Source: Metridium senile (taxonomy: Eukaryota > Cnidaria > Anthozoa > Actiniaria > Metridiidae). From it: a stretch of DNA of 64,000 nt. Position 1 is the first letter of the stretch; each line of letters opens with the position of its first letter. The stretch covers positions 30,321 to 94,320 of the forward strand of contig CATKSA010000077.1 in NCBI GenBank assembly GCA_949775045.1. Reading direction: 5' to 3'. A program made the translations under genes and the position numbers. Below are positions 11,712 to 24,100 of the stretch, piece after piece. The notes beneath the pieces were generated by a model. That model had not been told where the DNA came from. It ran no database searches and was given only the letters and a program-made list of their open reading frames with translations.

Positions 11712-12396
11712 CTGCTTCTGCTTTCTCAGGAGCCATAGCAACCCCTATATCGTCGCGTGCACCTAAAAATCGTTCTAAGCTTTCTTTACAAGAGGAAAAA
11801 CACTGCGACACAATCAAAAAATCATCTAAAATGTGAATCATATTTTGAATCCCGAGTTTTCCCCGTGCAATCCACTCTAGGGCAGAACTGAAGTCCTTAA
11901 ACAACTTACAAGAGCTAGAACATCCCATTGGGAGGCAACGGTCAACTTGCCATTTATCCCTCCAATGAAAAACTAGTAAATTATAGTCGGTTGGATGCAC
12001 GGGTATGATCCTGAAAGCGCTACGGACATCAGATTTGGCCATGACGCAGCCTTTTCCCAGTTTTTTGATAATTCCTACAGCATCATCCACAGTCGCATAC
12101 TGGACAGTACTCAGTTCTTTCGGAATCCCGTCGTTAACTGAGTTGCCATAGGAATATGAAAGGTGCTGTACCATTCTATATCGCCCCTTGGCTTTCTTAG
12201 GTACTACACTAATAGGGGAGATCATACAATCCGCAAAAGGAGGCAAATCACATGGACCCACAATACGTTCCATACCAATTTCTTTCCCCAGCTTATCATC
12301 AATTATCTCAGAATTCTCAATTGCTGAATGCAAATTATTAGGGCTAGAAAAACTCTGTGGTTTTCCTTGAAACTTTAAATGGAAACCCTCTGAAAA
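11712..12396 (-). pseudogene. Reverse transcriptase of a DIRS-like (tyrosine-recombinase) retroelement, truncated
   Basis: The minus-strand frame just after a stop at 12397-12399 reads GFHLKFQGKPQSFSSPNNLH and continues with no further stop to 11712. RT landmarks are GPCDLPPF, SVVPKK, HLSYSYGNSVNDGIP, a KSDVRSAFRIIPVHP palm block (catalytic Asp in SDVRSAF), PMGCSSSCKLF and the ILDDFLIV box that replaces YxDD. The last residues, MAPEKAEA, abut the TIR element at 11709. RNase H, methylase and tyrosine recombinase regions are therefore missing. Such RTs with a DDFL box are typical of DIRS elements in cnidarians. The copy is inactive. Confidence 0.75.
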
Positions 12397-13636
12397 TCAT
12401 GTTAAAAAATCCCTCAGTAATGATGGTTGATATCCTTGTAAATAAAATGCCAATCTATCGACCCTGGGGTAGGCATCCTTAGAGGGCACACTCTGTTTGC
12501 TGGTTTCGTTAAGTCCTGCTCTATCCCCAGTGGCTTTGCTTTTTTGGTGGCAATAGAAGATCGGGTGAACTCCCATGCATCGGAAACAGGCATGTTTGAA
12601 AGAGCAACCGGTGCAGTGGGTTCCGGTGTGATACTTAAAGCAAAACCCTGAGGGGATAGAACTGTTTCTCCTAAGGGAGGGTCGAAAATTGTTGCTACTA
12701 CGAAAAGTGCTTTTTGAACCACCATTACCATACGATCTCCCCTCTTGGTGTGCTCTAAGCCAAAGCTCACTGTGAATCTGGTCCCAAGATAATAATGTGC
12801 TTTTTTGGCAAAGACGCCTAAAATGCTCATCATAAAACTTCCAGTTAACTGAGTGGGAAGCCATGTGTCGAATAACCGATGAATATTTAAGCAAACCCTC
12901 CCCCGGATTTTTCTCTAGGTAAATTGTGCTATAAATCTGGAAGGCATTGGTTCAGCTATCTATTGTGTTAATGGGGATATGCTTCTGGTTAGTGACAAAG
13001 GAGAGTGTCTTTTGCCCTAACTCATTCTCTTGAAGTTTGATTCTATAATCATTGTCTGAAAAGTGAGTATTTAGTAAATTACCCAAGTCTATATATTCGT
13101 TGCTCCAGGTTTTTGACTTAACTTTATCAGAGACAACAGATCCCAAGGGGACATCATTTGATACAAATGGATTCTTACTGTTAAGTGGGTCTGGTTGATC
13201 CTGGGTTGTTACTCCTCCTGTGAGCTGCTGGACCACTGTATGGACTGATTCCTCGACAACTTGTGTTGGGTTGATACTCCCAGTGGCTGCCTGAGGTGCC
13301 GGGGATGATATTGACTTCATTGCTTCAGCGACAGCAGTATATATAGCTGCCAGGACGTCAGAGCTCAAAGAGATGGTGGGATTTCTCTGTGGCAGAGCTG
13401 CTTCCTTCGGCTGTGGCATTCATTGTGGCATTATTTTCTTGGATGCTATTCACTGTAAGTGGATTGCTCTGTTCATCCGGTGCATTTGCAGGTGTGCGAC
13501 GTGCTGGTCTTTTACTGGCAGAGGAACTCTGTGTTGACACATTGTTGTTATCACTGCTAGGTGCTGGGCGTTTGCTGTGACTACGTGTAAAATGAGACAT
13601 TGTTTGATTTCTAGGAGGCATTCTGTTGTAAATCAA
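12397..13636 (-). pseudogene. Gag-like ORF of the same DIRS-like element
   Basis: Three stretches belong to one reading. The first (13636 to about 13390) is low complexity, Ser/Ala/Pro-rich (SKRPAPSSDNNN). The second (13419-12952) contains SDVLAAIYTAVAEAMK and WSNEYIDLGNLLN. The third (12951-12397) contains KYSSVIRH, WDQIHSELWLRAHQE and a Cys/His cluster (CFKYHTGTHCTGCSFKHACF). The first-to-second change is a frameshift near 13390. The second and third are in the same frame, separated only by a TGA at about 12952. A second TGA at 12397 separates the third from the RT, again with no frame change. The cluster is a zinc-binding motif typical of these gag proteins. Confidence 0.7.
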
Positions 13637-13679
13637 ATCATTAATTCATTACATGTTATCAATTAATTACTGATTCTAT

Positions 13680-14125
13680 AGCTATCTTTGTACAAATGGC
13701 GCTGCCAAATGTAATAATAATAATAAGATCTGTAATACCATAGGACAGCATACTAGCTGTATCTCTACAAATGGCGCTGCCAAATGTAATAATATTAGTA
13801 CTAATATTAAGGTATGTAATGTAATAAGAGAGCATACTAGCTAACTATCTCTACAAATGGCGCTGCCAAATGTAATAATATTAAGGTCTGTAATGTAATA
13901 AGACAGCATACTAGCTGTATCTCTACAAATGGCGCTGCCAAATGTAATGATATTACGATCTGTAATGCAATAAGACAGCATACTAGCTGTATCTCTACAA
14001 ATGGCGCTGCCAAATGTAATAATATTAGTACTAATATTAAGGTCTGTATTGCCATATAGCAGCATACTAGCTCTATCCCCACAAATGATACTGTCAAATG
14101 TAATAATATGTGGTTTGTAATGAAA
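13680..14125. repeat. Tandem repeat, six units of 72-85 bp, upstream of the DIRS-like gag
   Basis: ACAAATGGCGCTGCCAAATG recurs at about 13692, 13767, 13852, 13926, 13998 and, diverged, 14080. Length differences come from an optional ATTAGTACTAAT insert. It lies directly 5' of the minus-strand gag start, where an internal promoter or leader would be. Whether it belongs to the element or is a host minisatellite is not certain. Confidence 0.75.
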
Positions 14126-14129
14126 TAAG

Positions 14130-16250
14130 ATAGTCCACTAAACCCCTTAACTGTCCCTGGACTGGATTAGTGGAGGCGCGTCGAATGACAACGCTGTTAT
14201 GCACATGAATGGCACAAACACCTCAGGTGATGGCCGCAGGATCATGCAACAGCGTACAGTGAACAAATCTCATTCATTACTGTACTAGAATATTTGACTA
14301 AATCAATAAATATATTAAAATAACACCTGATAACTCCTGAGTAATCCCTTTATTGAAATCCAAGACTGCCTGATTATACCCTTCAAATGATTTTTTTTTC
14401 ATAAGTGGGATAACGTGACATAATACCACCATTTCTATAGAGAATTCTTCGTGCAACTGGTAAACAAATTAACTATTCGATTGACATTTGTAGACACAGA
14501 GACTAAATCGTTAGAGGAAACTATAATGCGAGGTGAGACAGCTCTAATTTCACCACTTGAGGTCATTTTTGATAAATCACCTGGCATTGCTCCTGAATCT
14601 CAAAATTCCTTTGGTCTTTCCCAGACAGCTATGAGCGTCGGAAAAATTTGGTCTAAACGACGTACGCATGAATGACCTAACATCATCGCACGAGGGCGAC
14701 GAGAGTCCAAAACTGAAAATCTCCACAAATTAATGTCTTAAAAACTTATCACTGAAGTAGATAGATTATGATTATACATGTGTTTCGGTCGGGGCAATGC
14801 TAGCGCTATGGGAGCCGCCCCGTCAGAGCGTTGGAGCAATGCTATGGGAGCCGTTTCTTTAGTGGGACTAAGCAGTGTTTGCCAGATAGGGACAGGGTAC
14901 ACATATAAACTGATAGTGTTGGTTATACTTAGCGAATAATAGCGTGACAATGGATGACAAACTGGTTTAATAACGTACTGTATCAGTTGGTTGTGTATTC
15001 CAAAATATCCAAGCAAATAATTTCGTTCATTATAAATGTTCTATGTTGGATTTGATTTCTTTCATATGATATTTTGTTTCAAACTGTTACATAAAGATGT
15101 ATGGTTTGTATTTTAGTAATAGTTACGCGTAGGGTAAAAAGCCTGTTTTCATTTGCTTTGCGTGACCATATCAAGTGATGAGAGAATAGTGAAATAATCG
15201 TATTTTCTGAGGTCAAAAAGAAACTAATTGCCAATCTAACTTAAAACGTGAGAAATGTAGTTGTTTTATGTTAACTTTATTGTTGAAATTCCGAAAGCAT
15301 GAGATTTAGACATATTCAATGTGATTTGCGTAACGCTTTTGCGTAACGCCGTAACGCTTAATTGAGTGAACGCTTAATTGAAGTAAACGAGGTTTTGCGT
15401 GCCGCCAATAATTTTTGGATATGTTATTCTAGAAGGGTTATGCTAGAGCACAGTCGTATTTTTTTAGTTTTGGTGCATGTACCACAACCCTTTTAGGCAC
15501 ATTAAATATAAGCAAAAATTACGAATGTTTGTAAACGTCAAAATAGGGTCCATTGAAAATTCCGTAATTTATTAAAAACGTGCATTAGCAAATCAATGTT
15601 TGCACTAAGTTGATAAGGAAGAGTGTCTTTGCTACAACAAAAAGTTGTTTAGATAGAATAAAACACGAAGCCGTACGAACGCCGAGAAAAAGCTACATTA
15701 TCTTATTCAACACAGGGTGCCCAAGCCTGTCAGGACCCCAAAATCAACTTTTAGCGATTTCTCGAGAAATAAAAGGCGCCCAGGACTAAAAGTTGGATTT
15801 CTGAAAATGTCTTACCACAAAGGTTATTTAGGCATAATATGAGCAATTTCGTTTTTTCACTGCTGTCCGGCGAGTCTCGACCATTACAGACATTGACTCT
15901 TAAATAATTAATTAAGTAAATAATTAATTAATGTTTGCATATTGCCACATATCTAGAACTTAGAAAACTGACTATTCCTATGTAATATTGGATGCTGAGT
16001 TCCAATTTGTGGGTTATTACTCCTCAAAATATATTCCACGGGGGATTATTCCAATTTCAAATTTTCTTTGGGCTTGGCTCGCATCATGCCGAAGCGACAT
16101 TTTGACCGAAACATGTAGACCCAATAGGTTTGTTGACTAATTATACTTTGGCAAAGAAACTATCTCCCTGTGACTCCTGTAAGATGCTTTAAAAAAACAA
16201 CCTCCGTTTAGGAGGGGGAATGGGGACGAATTACCTTAAAATACCGGTTC
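14130..16250. other. No supported gene
   Basis: I see only short ORFs without family features. A direct repeat of AATGCTA..GCTATGGGAGCCG occurs at about 14800-14852. Short AT-rich palindromes lie at 15905-15930. The region is probably decayed repeat DNA. Confidence 0.3.
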
Positions 16251-16254
16251 ATAA

Positions 16255-16405
16255 CATCGCCCAGAACGCCTTAAATCGCCTAACATCGCCTAAGAATTTA
16301 AGAGCTTTTTGCTAAAATCGCCTAACATCGCCAAAGATCTTCTTAGAGGTTAGGAACTTTTTGCTAAAATTGCATTAGATCGCCTAATATTACGGCGATT
16401 TTAGG
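16255..16405. repeat. Degenerate tandem repeat of CGCCTAACAT type
   Basis: AACATCGCC/TAAATCGCCTAACATCGCC motifs recur, and two ~65-bp units each contain TTTTTGCTAAAATCGCCT(or TGCAT). Short imperfect array. Confidence 0.5.
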
Positions 16406-17211
16406 CCCCCGAGTAGGCCTGACAATTAAGATTTATACATAAATTTTAAATCTATTATAAATAAAGTTTTATTTGTTTGAAATGAATGCCTTGTCTTTTC
16501 AATATGCTAACATTCATTATTTTCATAATGTTCTGAGATTTTTTAAATTATATCCAACAACGTCAAAATTAAAAGTGGTCTTAAAACTAAGCGCTTTCAA
16601 AATGTTCTAACAGTGGTCCACGAGTTGGCCATAGGGCCTTTGATTTAATAGAGTTGTCAAACTCTGGAACTCAGTTTGTAGATTAGCACCAATCAATACC
16701 TTCCGTAGTTCAAGCTCTTTCAAAGTGTTTCTTCAAGATTCATATTTTTGACATAGATATCTCCTGTACATGGTCTTTCTCTCGCGACTGTCCCTGCCAT
16801 AGGGGATAGGGCTTAAGTTTATTAGTTAAATATCCTAATTTCATTTCTAATTAGTTTTGGTTTCTAACAATAATCTCGTTCAAATTAAATAATTTAGGTT
16901 TATTATATTTTTATCGTCATTTATAATTATTTTTACATATATGATTATTTAGAACGAGCATGGATAATAATTATCCATGGAACGAGTGAGCTTATTATGT
17001 TATTACTATAAGTATTATTTGTTTCATTAGTTAGTTTATAATCAATGTATATCCTAGTTTCTTAGTTATTTACAATTTGTTTTATTGTTATTTACAATTT
17101 GTCAATATTAATATAAGTATTTCCTAGTTTTATTGTTATTTACAATGGGGTGCACCTCGCATGGGACCTGTGTCCCGTTCGCGAAAACCCCATAATAATT
17201 ATAATAATGAT

Positions 17212-17319
<108 letters not shown>

Positions 17320-18390
17320 ATAGCTTGTATAGCGCTTATACAGATCTGTTCTAAGCACTTAAAATAAAAATACAGAATACAAAAATACAAAAATGGATAT
17401 GATTACAATGAAAAAGCTAATTTAAATAAAAATGAGTTTTGAGTTTGGACTTGAACGAAGATAGACTTGAAATGACAGTCAATAAGTCAATAAGGACAGG
17501 AGTGTTGTGATCATGTTTTAGAGATAAAGTGGGCTCGTTTAATAATCGTTTGTGACACGTCCTGTGCAATTTCATTTAGTCTGTTTTGTAAATATGTTTT
17601 GTAAATCTGCTATGTAGGTCTATACTTTTGTAATTAATACGTGCCCAATAAAGCTGTTAAAAACAAAAACAAAAATATATATAGTTTTTTATATGACCGT
17701 ATTTCCCAGCTTGCGCGTCCCTAATACTGTCAAAAACATGAATTGTCTTCATGTGATGGAAGCCGTACTTTCTTTTGTTGAGCCGGCCGTAAAAAGCCGT
17801 CCAGCCCACTCAAAAAGGCGTGCAGACCCGCTTAAAAAAAATATGATAAAATGCTTATTGAGTGAGTTAGGTCGGGCCGGACGGGCGTGAGGTCCGTCAA
17901 AATGACCAAGAGGCAAATACTTTCCAATACGGCCCTCCCACTCATTCAATAAGTACATATTATTTATGGTAGAAAACACAAATGTAGCAGATGACTGTTT
18001 AATGTTTTTTAAACTAACTCTAAGCAGTATGAAATAGGACATTTTTTAATGACATACTCTTAATAATAATACTTTCGTTATAATCTAATGGGTTAACTGT
18101 GTGACATGCAAGTATGCCATGTGCGTTCCAGTATTAAAAACCAGTTGAGCAGACGGCATATTATTTAAAAATAATCAGTTCGCTTAGATGCATGTCAGAT
18201 GCATGATAGATGCAGCTTATTTCGTTTAGGAAGCAGTTTTAGATAGCCCATCGAGTGTTTGAGATAACTGGTATAGTTTCAAAGAAAAACAAAATTATTG
18301 CAAAAACTTTGCATCATTCTTAACTAGTTTAATTTTAATAGCCGTGAATTTTTCTGTTCTTTTCTCTCCCGTCTATAAAAAAACAATTGT
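17320..18390. other. No supported gene; LINE-tail-like segment at 17.58-17.68 kb
   Basis: CCCAATAAAGCTGTTAAAAAC at 17643-17663 looks like a LINE 3' end with AATAAA. A GC-richer block at 17770-17930 has GCCGGCC/GGCCGG pairs and TTATTGAGTGAG mirrored by CTCATTCAATAA. No coding support. Confidence 0.3.
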
Positions 18391-18433
18391 TCACTAATTA
18401 TGATGGATGTATAGTATGTATATGAAATATTTC

Positions 18434-19220
18434 AAGTCGTGGGTCAAAGGTATCAAGTCCTGGGTCAAAGGTATCAAGTCGTGGGTCAAAGGTATCAAGT
18501 CGTGGGTCAAAGGTATCAAGTCGCGCGTTAAAGGTATCAAGTCGTGGGTTAAAGGTATCAAGTCTTGGGTTAAAGATATCAAGTCGTGGGTCAAAGGTAT
18601 CATGTCGTGGGTTAAAGGTATCAAGTCGTGGGTCAAAGGTATCAAGTCGTGCGTTAAAGGTATCAAGTCGTGGGTTAAAGGTATCAAGTCGTGGGTCAAA
18701 GATATCAAGTCGTGGGTCAAAGGTATCATGTCGTGGGTTAAAGGTATCAAGTCGTGGGTCAAAGGTATCAAGTCGTGCGTTAAAGGTATCAAGTCGTGGG
18801 TTAAAGGTATCAAGTCGTGGGTCAAAGGTATCATGTCGTGGGTTAAAGGTATCAAGTCGTGGGTCAAAGGTATCAAGTCGTGGGTTAAAGATATCAAGTC
18901 GTGGGTCAAAGGTATCAAGTCGTGGGTTAAAGGTGTCAAGTCGTGGGTCAAAGGTATCAAGTCGTGGGTCAAAGGTATCAAGTCGTGGGTCAAAGGTATC
19001 AAGTCGTGGGTCAAAGGTATCAAGTCGTGCGTTAAAGGTATCAAGTCGTGGGTCAAAGGTATCAAGTCGTGGGTCAAAGGTATCAAGTCGTGCGTTAAAG
19101 GTATCAAGTCGTGGGTTAAAGGTATCAAGTCGTGGGTCAAAGGTATCATGTCGTGGTTCAAAGTTATCAAGTCGTGGGTCAAAGGTATCAAGTCGCGGGT
19201 CAAAGGTATCAAGTCGTGGG
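18434..19220. repeat. 21-bp minisatellite, about 37 copies (unit 1)
   Basis: The consensus is AAGTCGTGGGTCAAAGGTATC with variants at fixed sites (GGGTTAAAG, GCGTTAAAG, GATATC, ATCATG). A six-unit higher-order block (126 bp) is duplicated: GATATC variants at 18575 and 18701, and CATG variants at 18601 and 18727. Because 21 is divisible by three and most frames lack stops, it yields long ORFs on both strands (KGIKSWV and THDLIPL repeats). It lies about 370 bp past the astacin stop codon and is best read as non-coding. Confidence 0.9.
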
Positions 19221-19510
19221 TATATATGAAATGTATCAAATCGCTATTTTAAATTATTTTTAAAATTCAAATTCTTCCACAAACTTGCTTTTTCTTGTCC
19301 TTACATATGATATTGTTGTTACGACATTTAAATCAGTGAAAACTGTTAAAAACTGTTGAATCTTTTTTTAAATAAAGATTCATTGCTTTGCATTCCATTC
19401 CCAAATGCTAGTTCATCGTAGCTTTTTGTCAAGTATTCCAGAATTCATATTTGGTTTCCTTTCCTTAACTAAATTGAATTTACCCAACAACTTTTTAATG
19501 TTCTGATATT

Positions 19511-19516
19511 TTTATT
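19511..19516 (-). terminator. Poly(A) signal AATAAA for astacin copy 1
   Basis: AATAAA on the minus strand lies about 80 nt past the stop codon. It is conserved at 49502-49507 in unit 2. Confidence 0.6.
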
Positions 19517-19988
19517 TAATATCCTATAACTATGTTTCCTTTGTTTAGATAAACTTTGTATTCAATTACTTCTTGTAGACTTTGGTGCATCTTTATTCTT
19601 CAATCTCATCAGGACCACCTTAAAAGAAATGTTGTTTCCATCAATATTTATCATTCACAACTCGTATTTATAGTTACTATTCCAACATATTTACAAAGGA
19701 CTACTTTTGGCAGCATTTTTGATCATTTTAAGTATATTGTGCTTGGACTTTGTTGCAAAGTTATACACTCACCATTATCGTCTGCTGATGGCACATAGTC
19801 CAGTTCGCTCTTGCCTTGGGCTAATAAGAGAATTATTGACACTTTAATTAGTACTCATAAACATTAACCAAACAAAACATTGCATATTCATCTGTTATCA
19901 TTAGTAAATTCACTGCCTCTGCGTTACTTTCTCAGTCAAGTTATCAGTGTGTTGCATATCAAACAAACAAACAACACCATAAAAAAGC

Positions 19989-22900
19989 CATCGCCAGCTA
20001 TTCCAGCCATGCGCCCACTCACAAGGTCAGCGGTGCAACATAAAAGCGGTAGATAATTTTATCAGATTTTACAAAGAAATGTATAGTTGATCAAAGTTCT
20101 TTTCGAATTATAAAATTCTCGGTAAGGATTTGTCTATTTACCTAACTGGAAATATATTATATGACATTAAAGCATTTGATTTTTTACCAAACATAGCTTT
20201 ATTTATTGAAAATAAACCATTCCTTTCGATAGTTTAGTTTTCTTTCCATACATGCTCTGTATTCAGGAATATTCAGATTGTAACTTATTGCAAGAAAAAC
20301 ACGAAAAGTGTGATATTCAGAGCATCATTATTCAAAATCAAAATTTGTTACCTCATTTAACGTGGCTGTTACATAAACTAAATACATCATAAATTGCTTG
20401 TGTGAAATTTGTCGTCGATCGAACGAAGTTTTATCGATCCCTTTTAACTTTGAACTAGACCCTGTTGGCAGGGTGAACTGGGATACCTGGATGGCAGTGG
20501 ATCCTTGGGGCCAGGGTCTTGTTAGGAGCTATTGCCGTTGGACTACTTTATACTGAAAGCGTGGATCAAGTCCCGCCATGCAAGAGCTTATGTTATTTTT
20601 CTCTCTTATACAGACAATGTAATTCATATTGTCCACCAAAAAAGATATTTAGACCAAAAGAAATGTCCTGTCAGACCTAATATACTCGCCCTAAATGCTC
20701 GATACCAGAAATTATTGTATAAAGTAGAGTTCATAATTTTTATTCTCTGTACACTGTTACTCATTATAGAGTTTGAAACCAGAATTTATATGCCAATGTA
20801 GCTCAATCAGTAGTTTTTATATCATTGATCATGAAAGTGTCATAACTCTCAAATTATGTTTTGCTAAAAAATTATTGCCATGTGTGTTTTATTTGATTGG
20901 TGACCAGTGCATAAAATCCTATTTTCCCAGTTCACAAAAAGAAAAGCCTAGATTCCATTTTAGTGGACACTTTCATAAGTATTGATATAGAAAAAAATGT
21001 TTTTAAGAAAGTCCTCATCCCAAATTTCATCATGTTCTTATTGAGAAAATCAAAACTAAGCCTCAGAAACATTATTAACAAGGAACTTTTGAGAAATTAA
21101 CATCACGAAAATAAAGATGGACAGTTATTGAGGCATTTGTGTGGGTTTTGTTTTGGCTGTTTGAATCTGCTCGACATATATTTCTATGTACCGGGATGCC
21201 TGTGTTACAAAGTGTTGACATTTCACCCCGTCCCCTCCCCCAAAGCGTCGCTACGAAGGTTCATATTTGAGTATGCGATATAGAGTTCCAAAACTGTCTC
21301 AGAGACATTGTTATGAAGTTGTTCTTGAAAGTTGAACGTCAGAACAAGAAAGATAGATAAATACTAAAGCAATTTGTGTAATTTTTGAGGCAATTTGAGC
21401 TGTGGAGAGTGGTTTTCAGACAGGCCGATTTGAGTGTTGTCATGGGCCGTGTTGACAGTGTTCGCTTGGTAGGTTTCGTGAAGGAAGTCACGTTCTCTCA
21501 TGACATTGTGAAGAATAAAAATAGCACATTAATTAATCAATATAAACTCAAGATTTCTGTTTGGAAGTGGTAGCTAATATGCCGTAGCGAATGCAATTCT
21601 GCTGGCACATCTTCTGTTTTGTGCTAGAAGACATCGCTAACGGCAGATCGATTGTCCTCGTCTTTTTAGAAAAAGTCAACTCTGTACAGCACCTAATGAT
21701 AGGGAATGTCTTGGTGATTATCAGTCCCAAAAATATAGCCATTGTTTTCAGCGGGATCAAAGTTAAACGAGTCAACACAGGTCGATTTCGATCGACGTCA
21801 ATTAAGGCACGAAAGTCTGTCTGATGAGGTCATGATCTATTAGCGTTGTGGTGTCGAGGCTATAGTGAGTCCGCAATGACCATCTGGGTACTATTACGCA
21901 ATTTCTTCATTTTGTCGAGCAGGAGAAAAAAAAAAGGAAAAAAAAAACATTTTAAGACTGTGATACCACAGGTATCCCAGTAAAAAGCTCCAAGTTGAAT
22001 TGACGTTCGTAAGACGCCATATGCTTGCAATCCTTCCTTCAAGTAGAGGTACTTTGTGATGCGATAACTTTAGAAGTTCTTCGCAAACTAAGACATGTTT
22101 GATACCAAAATGAAGCTAGTTTTCCCAGCTCTTATCTATAATAGAGTTTAATGGGATAGTTTTTAAAGAAATAGCAAACCGTAGCAAGAAAGTTGGGTTT
22201 CACCGAGACCGGTCTTGAGCGAGCTTGGGCTCCCTGTGGCTTTCCTCAGATCGTCGCCCACAGGGAGCCCACTCTCAGAGACTCACTGATGATCGGTTTT
22301 CTCCACGTTTGTGTGTCAAGATTGAATATTAATTAGATAGTTTTGTCTTCAATAAAATTCCTTCAAAACACAAATGTCTCCTATTTTATTGCAATAATAC
22401 ATGTTTTGGATGATCATTTAATGTCCCTATATGAAAATTTCTTCGAAATTTTCAGGATGACATGAGATTCCGTTGAATACCTAAAGGCTTATATACAGAC
22501 AAGGGTGGAAAGTTATGCATAGCTCTTAGAACCATCTCTGACCCCAACAAGTAGACAATCCCTTGGGGGACCACACGCGTCTCAATAGTGATAACAAATG
22601 ATTTATGATTTAAAATCTCCAATGATTTCATTTTCCAAAACTATATGGCCGTATATTATTTTCTTGACATTAAATTAACAATTTGCTTACTCAGTGTGTA
22701 TATCACCTGACTCGCAAACACTAACTTATCTTTGACAAAATCACCCATAAAATAATTTATTTAATACACACTGAGTAAGTTAATTGTTATAAAGGACTGC
22801 ATGGCTGTAATAGCCTGAACCAAACTCAGACTGCTAGCTAGAACAGCAAAAAGCTACTACGAACTATGAAAAGCTACTATGAAAAGCTACTATGAAAACT

Positions 22901-23396
22901 GACTATACCTGTGATAATCTGTCCCTAACAAAGATCAACTGTCCCTAGCTATTGATCATCTCTCCATAAGGGCCAGATCAAGGGCACGAGTCAACCCTGC
23001 AGCCAGGGTCTAGTTGCAGAAAAATAGGAGACATTTGTGTTTTGAAGGAATTTTATTGAAGACAAAACTATCTAATTAATATTCAATCTTGACACACAAA
23101 CGTGGAGAAAACCGATCATCAGTAAGTCTCTGAGAGTGGGCTCCCTGTGCGTCGACATGTCGCTTGTAAATTACCAATTTTATAACATTGAACTCTACAA
23201 AAGTTCAAGAATTACGGTTTGATAGTTGCTTCAATATCCTTTGGTGTTAAAATGACTAAAATAATCGTATTTAACTTAGTTTTGTACAATCGATTTTAAT
23301 TCTATCTTAGATTTCCGAATCGGTGTTTACTTTCTATTTTACACATGGTATCCGCTGGCCTCGATGACTGGCGGAAGTCCGGAATAGTTGGCGATG
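19989..23396. mobile_element. 3.4-kb insertion with short TIRs, present only in unit 1
   Basis: The ends are CATCGCCAGCTATTCC (19989) and, inverted, CATCGCCAACTATTCC (ending 23396). Unit 2 goes directly from ACACTATAAAAAG to the GACATGTGATGGTTTGG sequence that follows the element here, giving an empty site. Flanks are A-rich, so a target duplication cannot be defined. There is no transposase ORF. A second element (22259-23149) is nested inside. Confidence 0.65.
22259..23149. mobile_element. CACAGGGA-ended TIR element with ~125-bp arms
   Basis: The left arm CACAGGGAGCCCACTCTCAG runs through about 22386 and is mirrored at 23025-23149. A detached inverted terminus (GGGCTCCCTGTG, 22226-22238) lies just left, as if two ends were juxtaposed. 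Internally there is a further short inverted pair, CTTACTCAGTGTGTAT (22685) and its complement (about 22770). Non-coding. The terminus resembles that of 30011-32979, suggesting one hAT-like family. Confidence 0.65.
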
Positions 23397-23943
23397 AAAA
23401 AAAATCTTATCAACACCTAAGATTTTTTGACATGTGATGGTTTGGATTAAAATTCCTACTCATTTAGAATATTAGGTAGGGTATTACAACACAAAGCAAT
23501 CGATCTAAATGTGGGTTTTTGTGTCCTTACCGTTACACTTGTACATAAGTTTAGCCTGAGCGATATCTCCAGCACTCAGTCCATCTCTTTGACCAAACTC
23601 AACGTTTTTATGTGGCGCTTTGGGCAGCATAACAGGTTTCCCGTTTTTGCTGGCTTGATAATGAGAGTAGTGCATGATGCTGCCATAGTCGTAATCTTCA
23701 CCACGAGAGTCTACTTTATAATTTTTTTTCTTCTTAAACTGCTTTCTTGCCCTTTCGCCTGTAAAAATCAGGTAAACAAACTTTTGCATGAATGTGTTCC
23801 AGATTAAATTAATCTTAAGACTTATCTTTTTAAACAAGCTTTCTAATATATTTTATTCTTTTTGTTTGTTCGTATATTTTTAATTTAAATCATTTCAGAT
23901 AATGTATTTTTACAGTGCAAATCAAAAAACCGTGGGCACTCAG

Positions 23944-24096
23944 AAATATTTTAGAAATCGTTTATTGTTCGTTGAACAACTCACAAACAACTCTAACTAC
24001 AAAAATTTTACCATACTACACATCAGTCAAACATCTTGCGGTTATATAGTTGTTTCTGAGTTGTTCAACAAACAATAAACGATTTCTAAAATATTT
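23944..24096. mobile_element. Short MITE with ~40-bp TIRs
   Basis: AAATATTTTAGAAATCGTTT at the left is mirrored by AAACGATTTCTAAAATATTT at the right, and the arms include GTTGAACAACTCA. It directly abuts the next MITE at 24101. Both are absent at the matching position in unit 2. Confidence 0.7.
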
Positions 24097-24100
24097 ATTG

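Noticed and set aside
12397..12960. TGA read as tryptophan (altered genetic code)
   Set aside because: Only two cases, in one decayed retroelement. The intact astacin gene shows no in-frame TGA, so mutation is the simpler explanation.
12188..13580. Plus-strand ORFs at 12188-12370 and 13389-13580
   Set aside because: They are antisense shadows of the DIRS-like gag/RT reading.
14451..14675. 74-codon plus-strand ORF
   Set aside because: Composition is gene-like, but I recognise no family and see no splice signals or neighbours to support it.
18434..19220. Possible CRISPR-like array
   Set aside because: Units are contiguous with no unique spacers, in an intron-rich eukaryotic sequence; it is a minisatellite.
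18394..19252. Antiparallel 281-codon ORFs (KGIKSWV / THDLIPL repeats)
   Set aside because: They arise from a 21-bp tandem repeat lying beyond the poly(A) signal of the astacin gene. Units vary and copy number differs fivefold in the paralogue.
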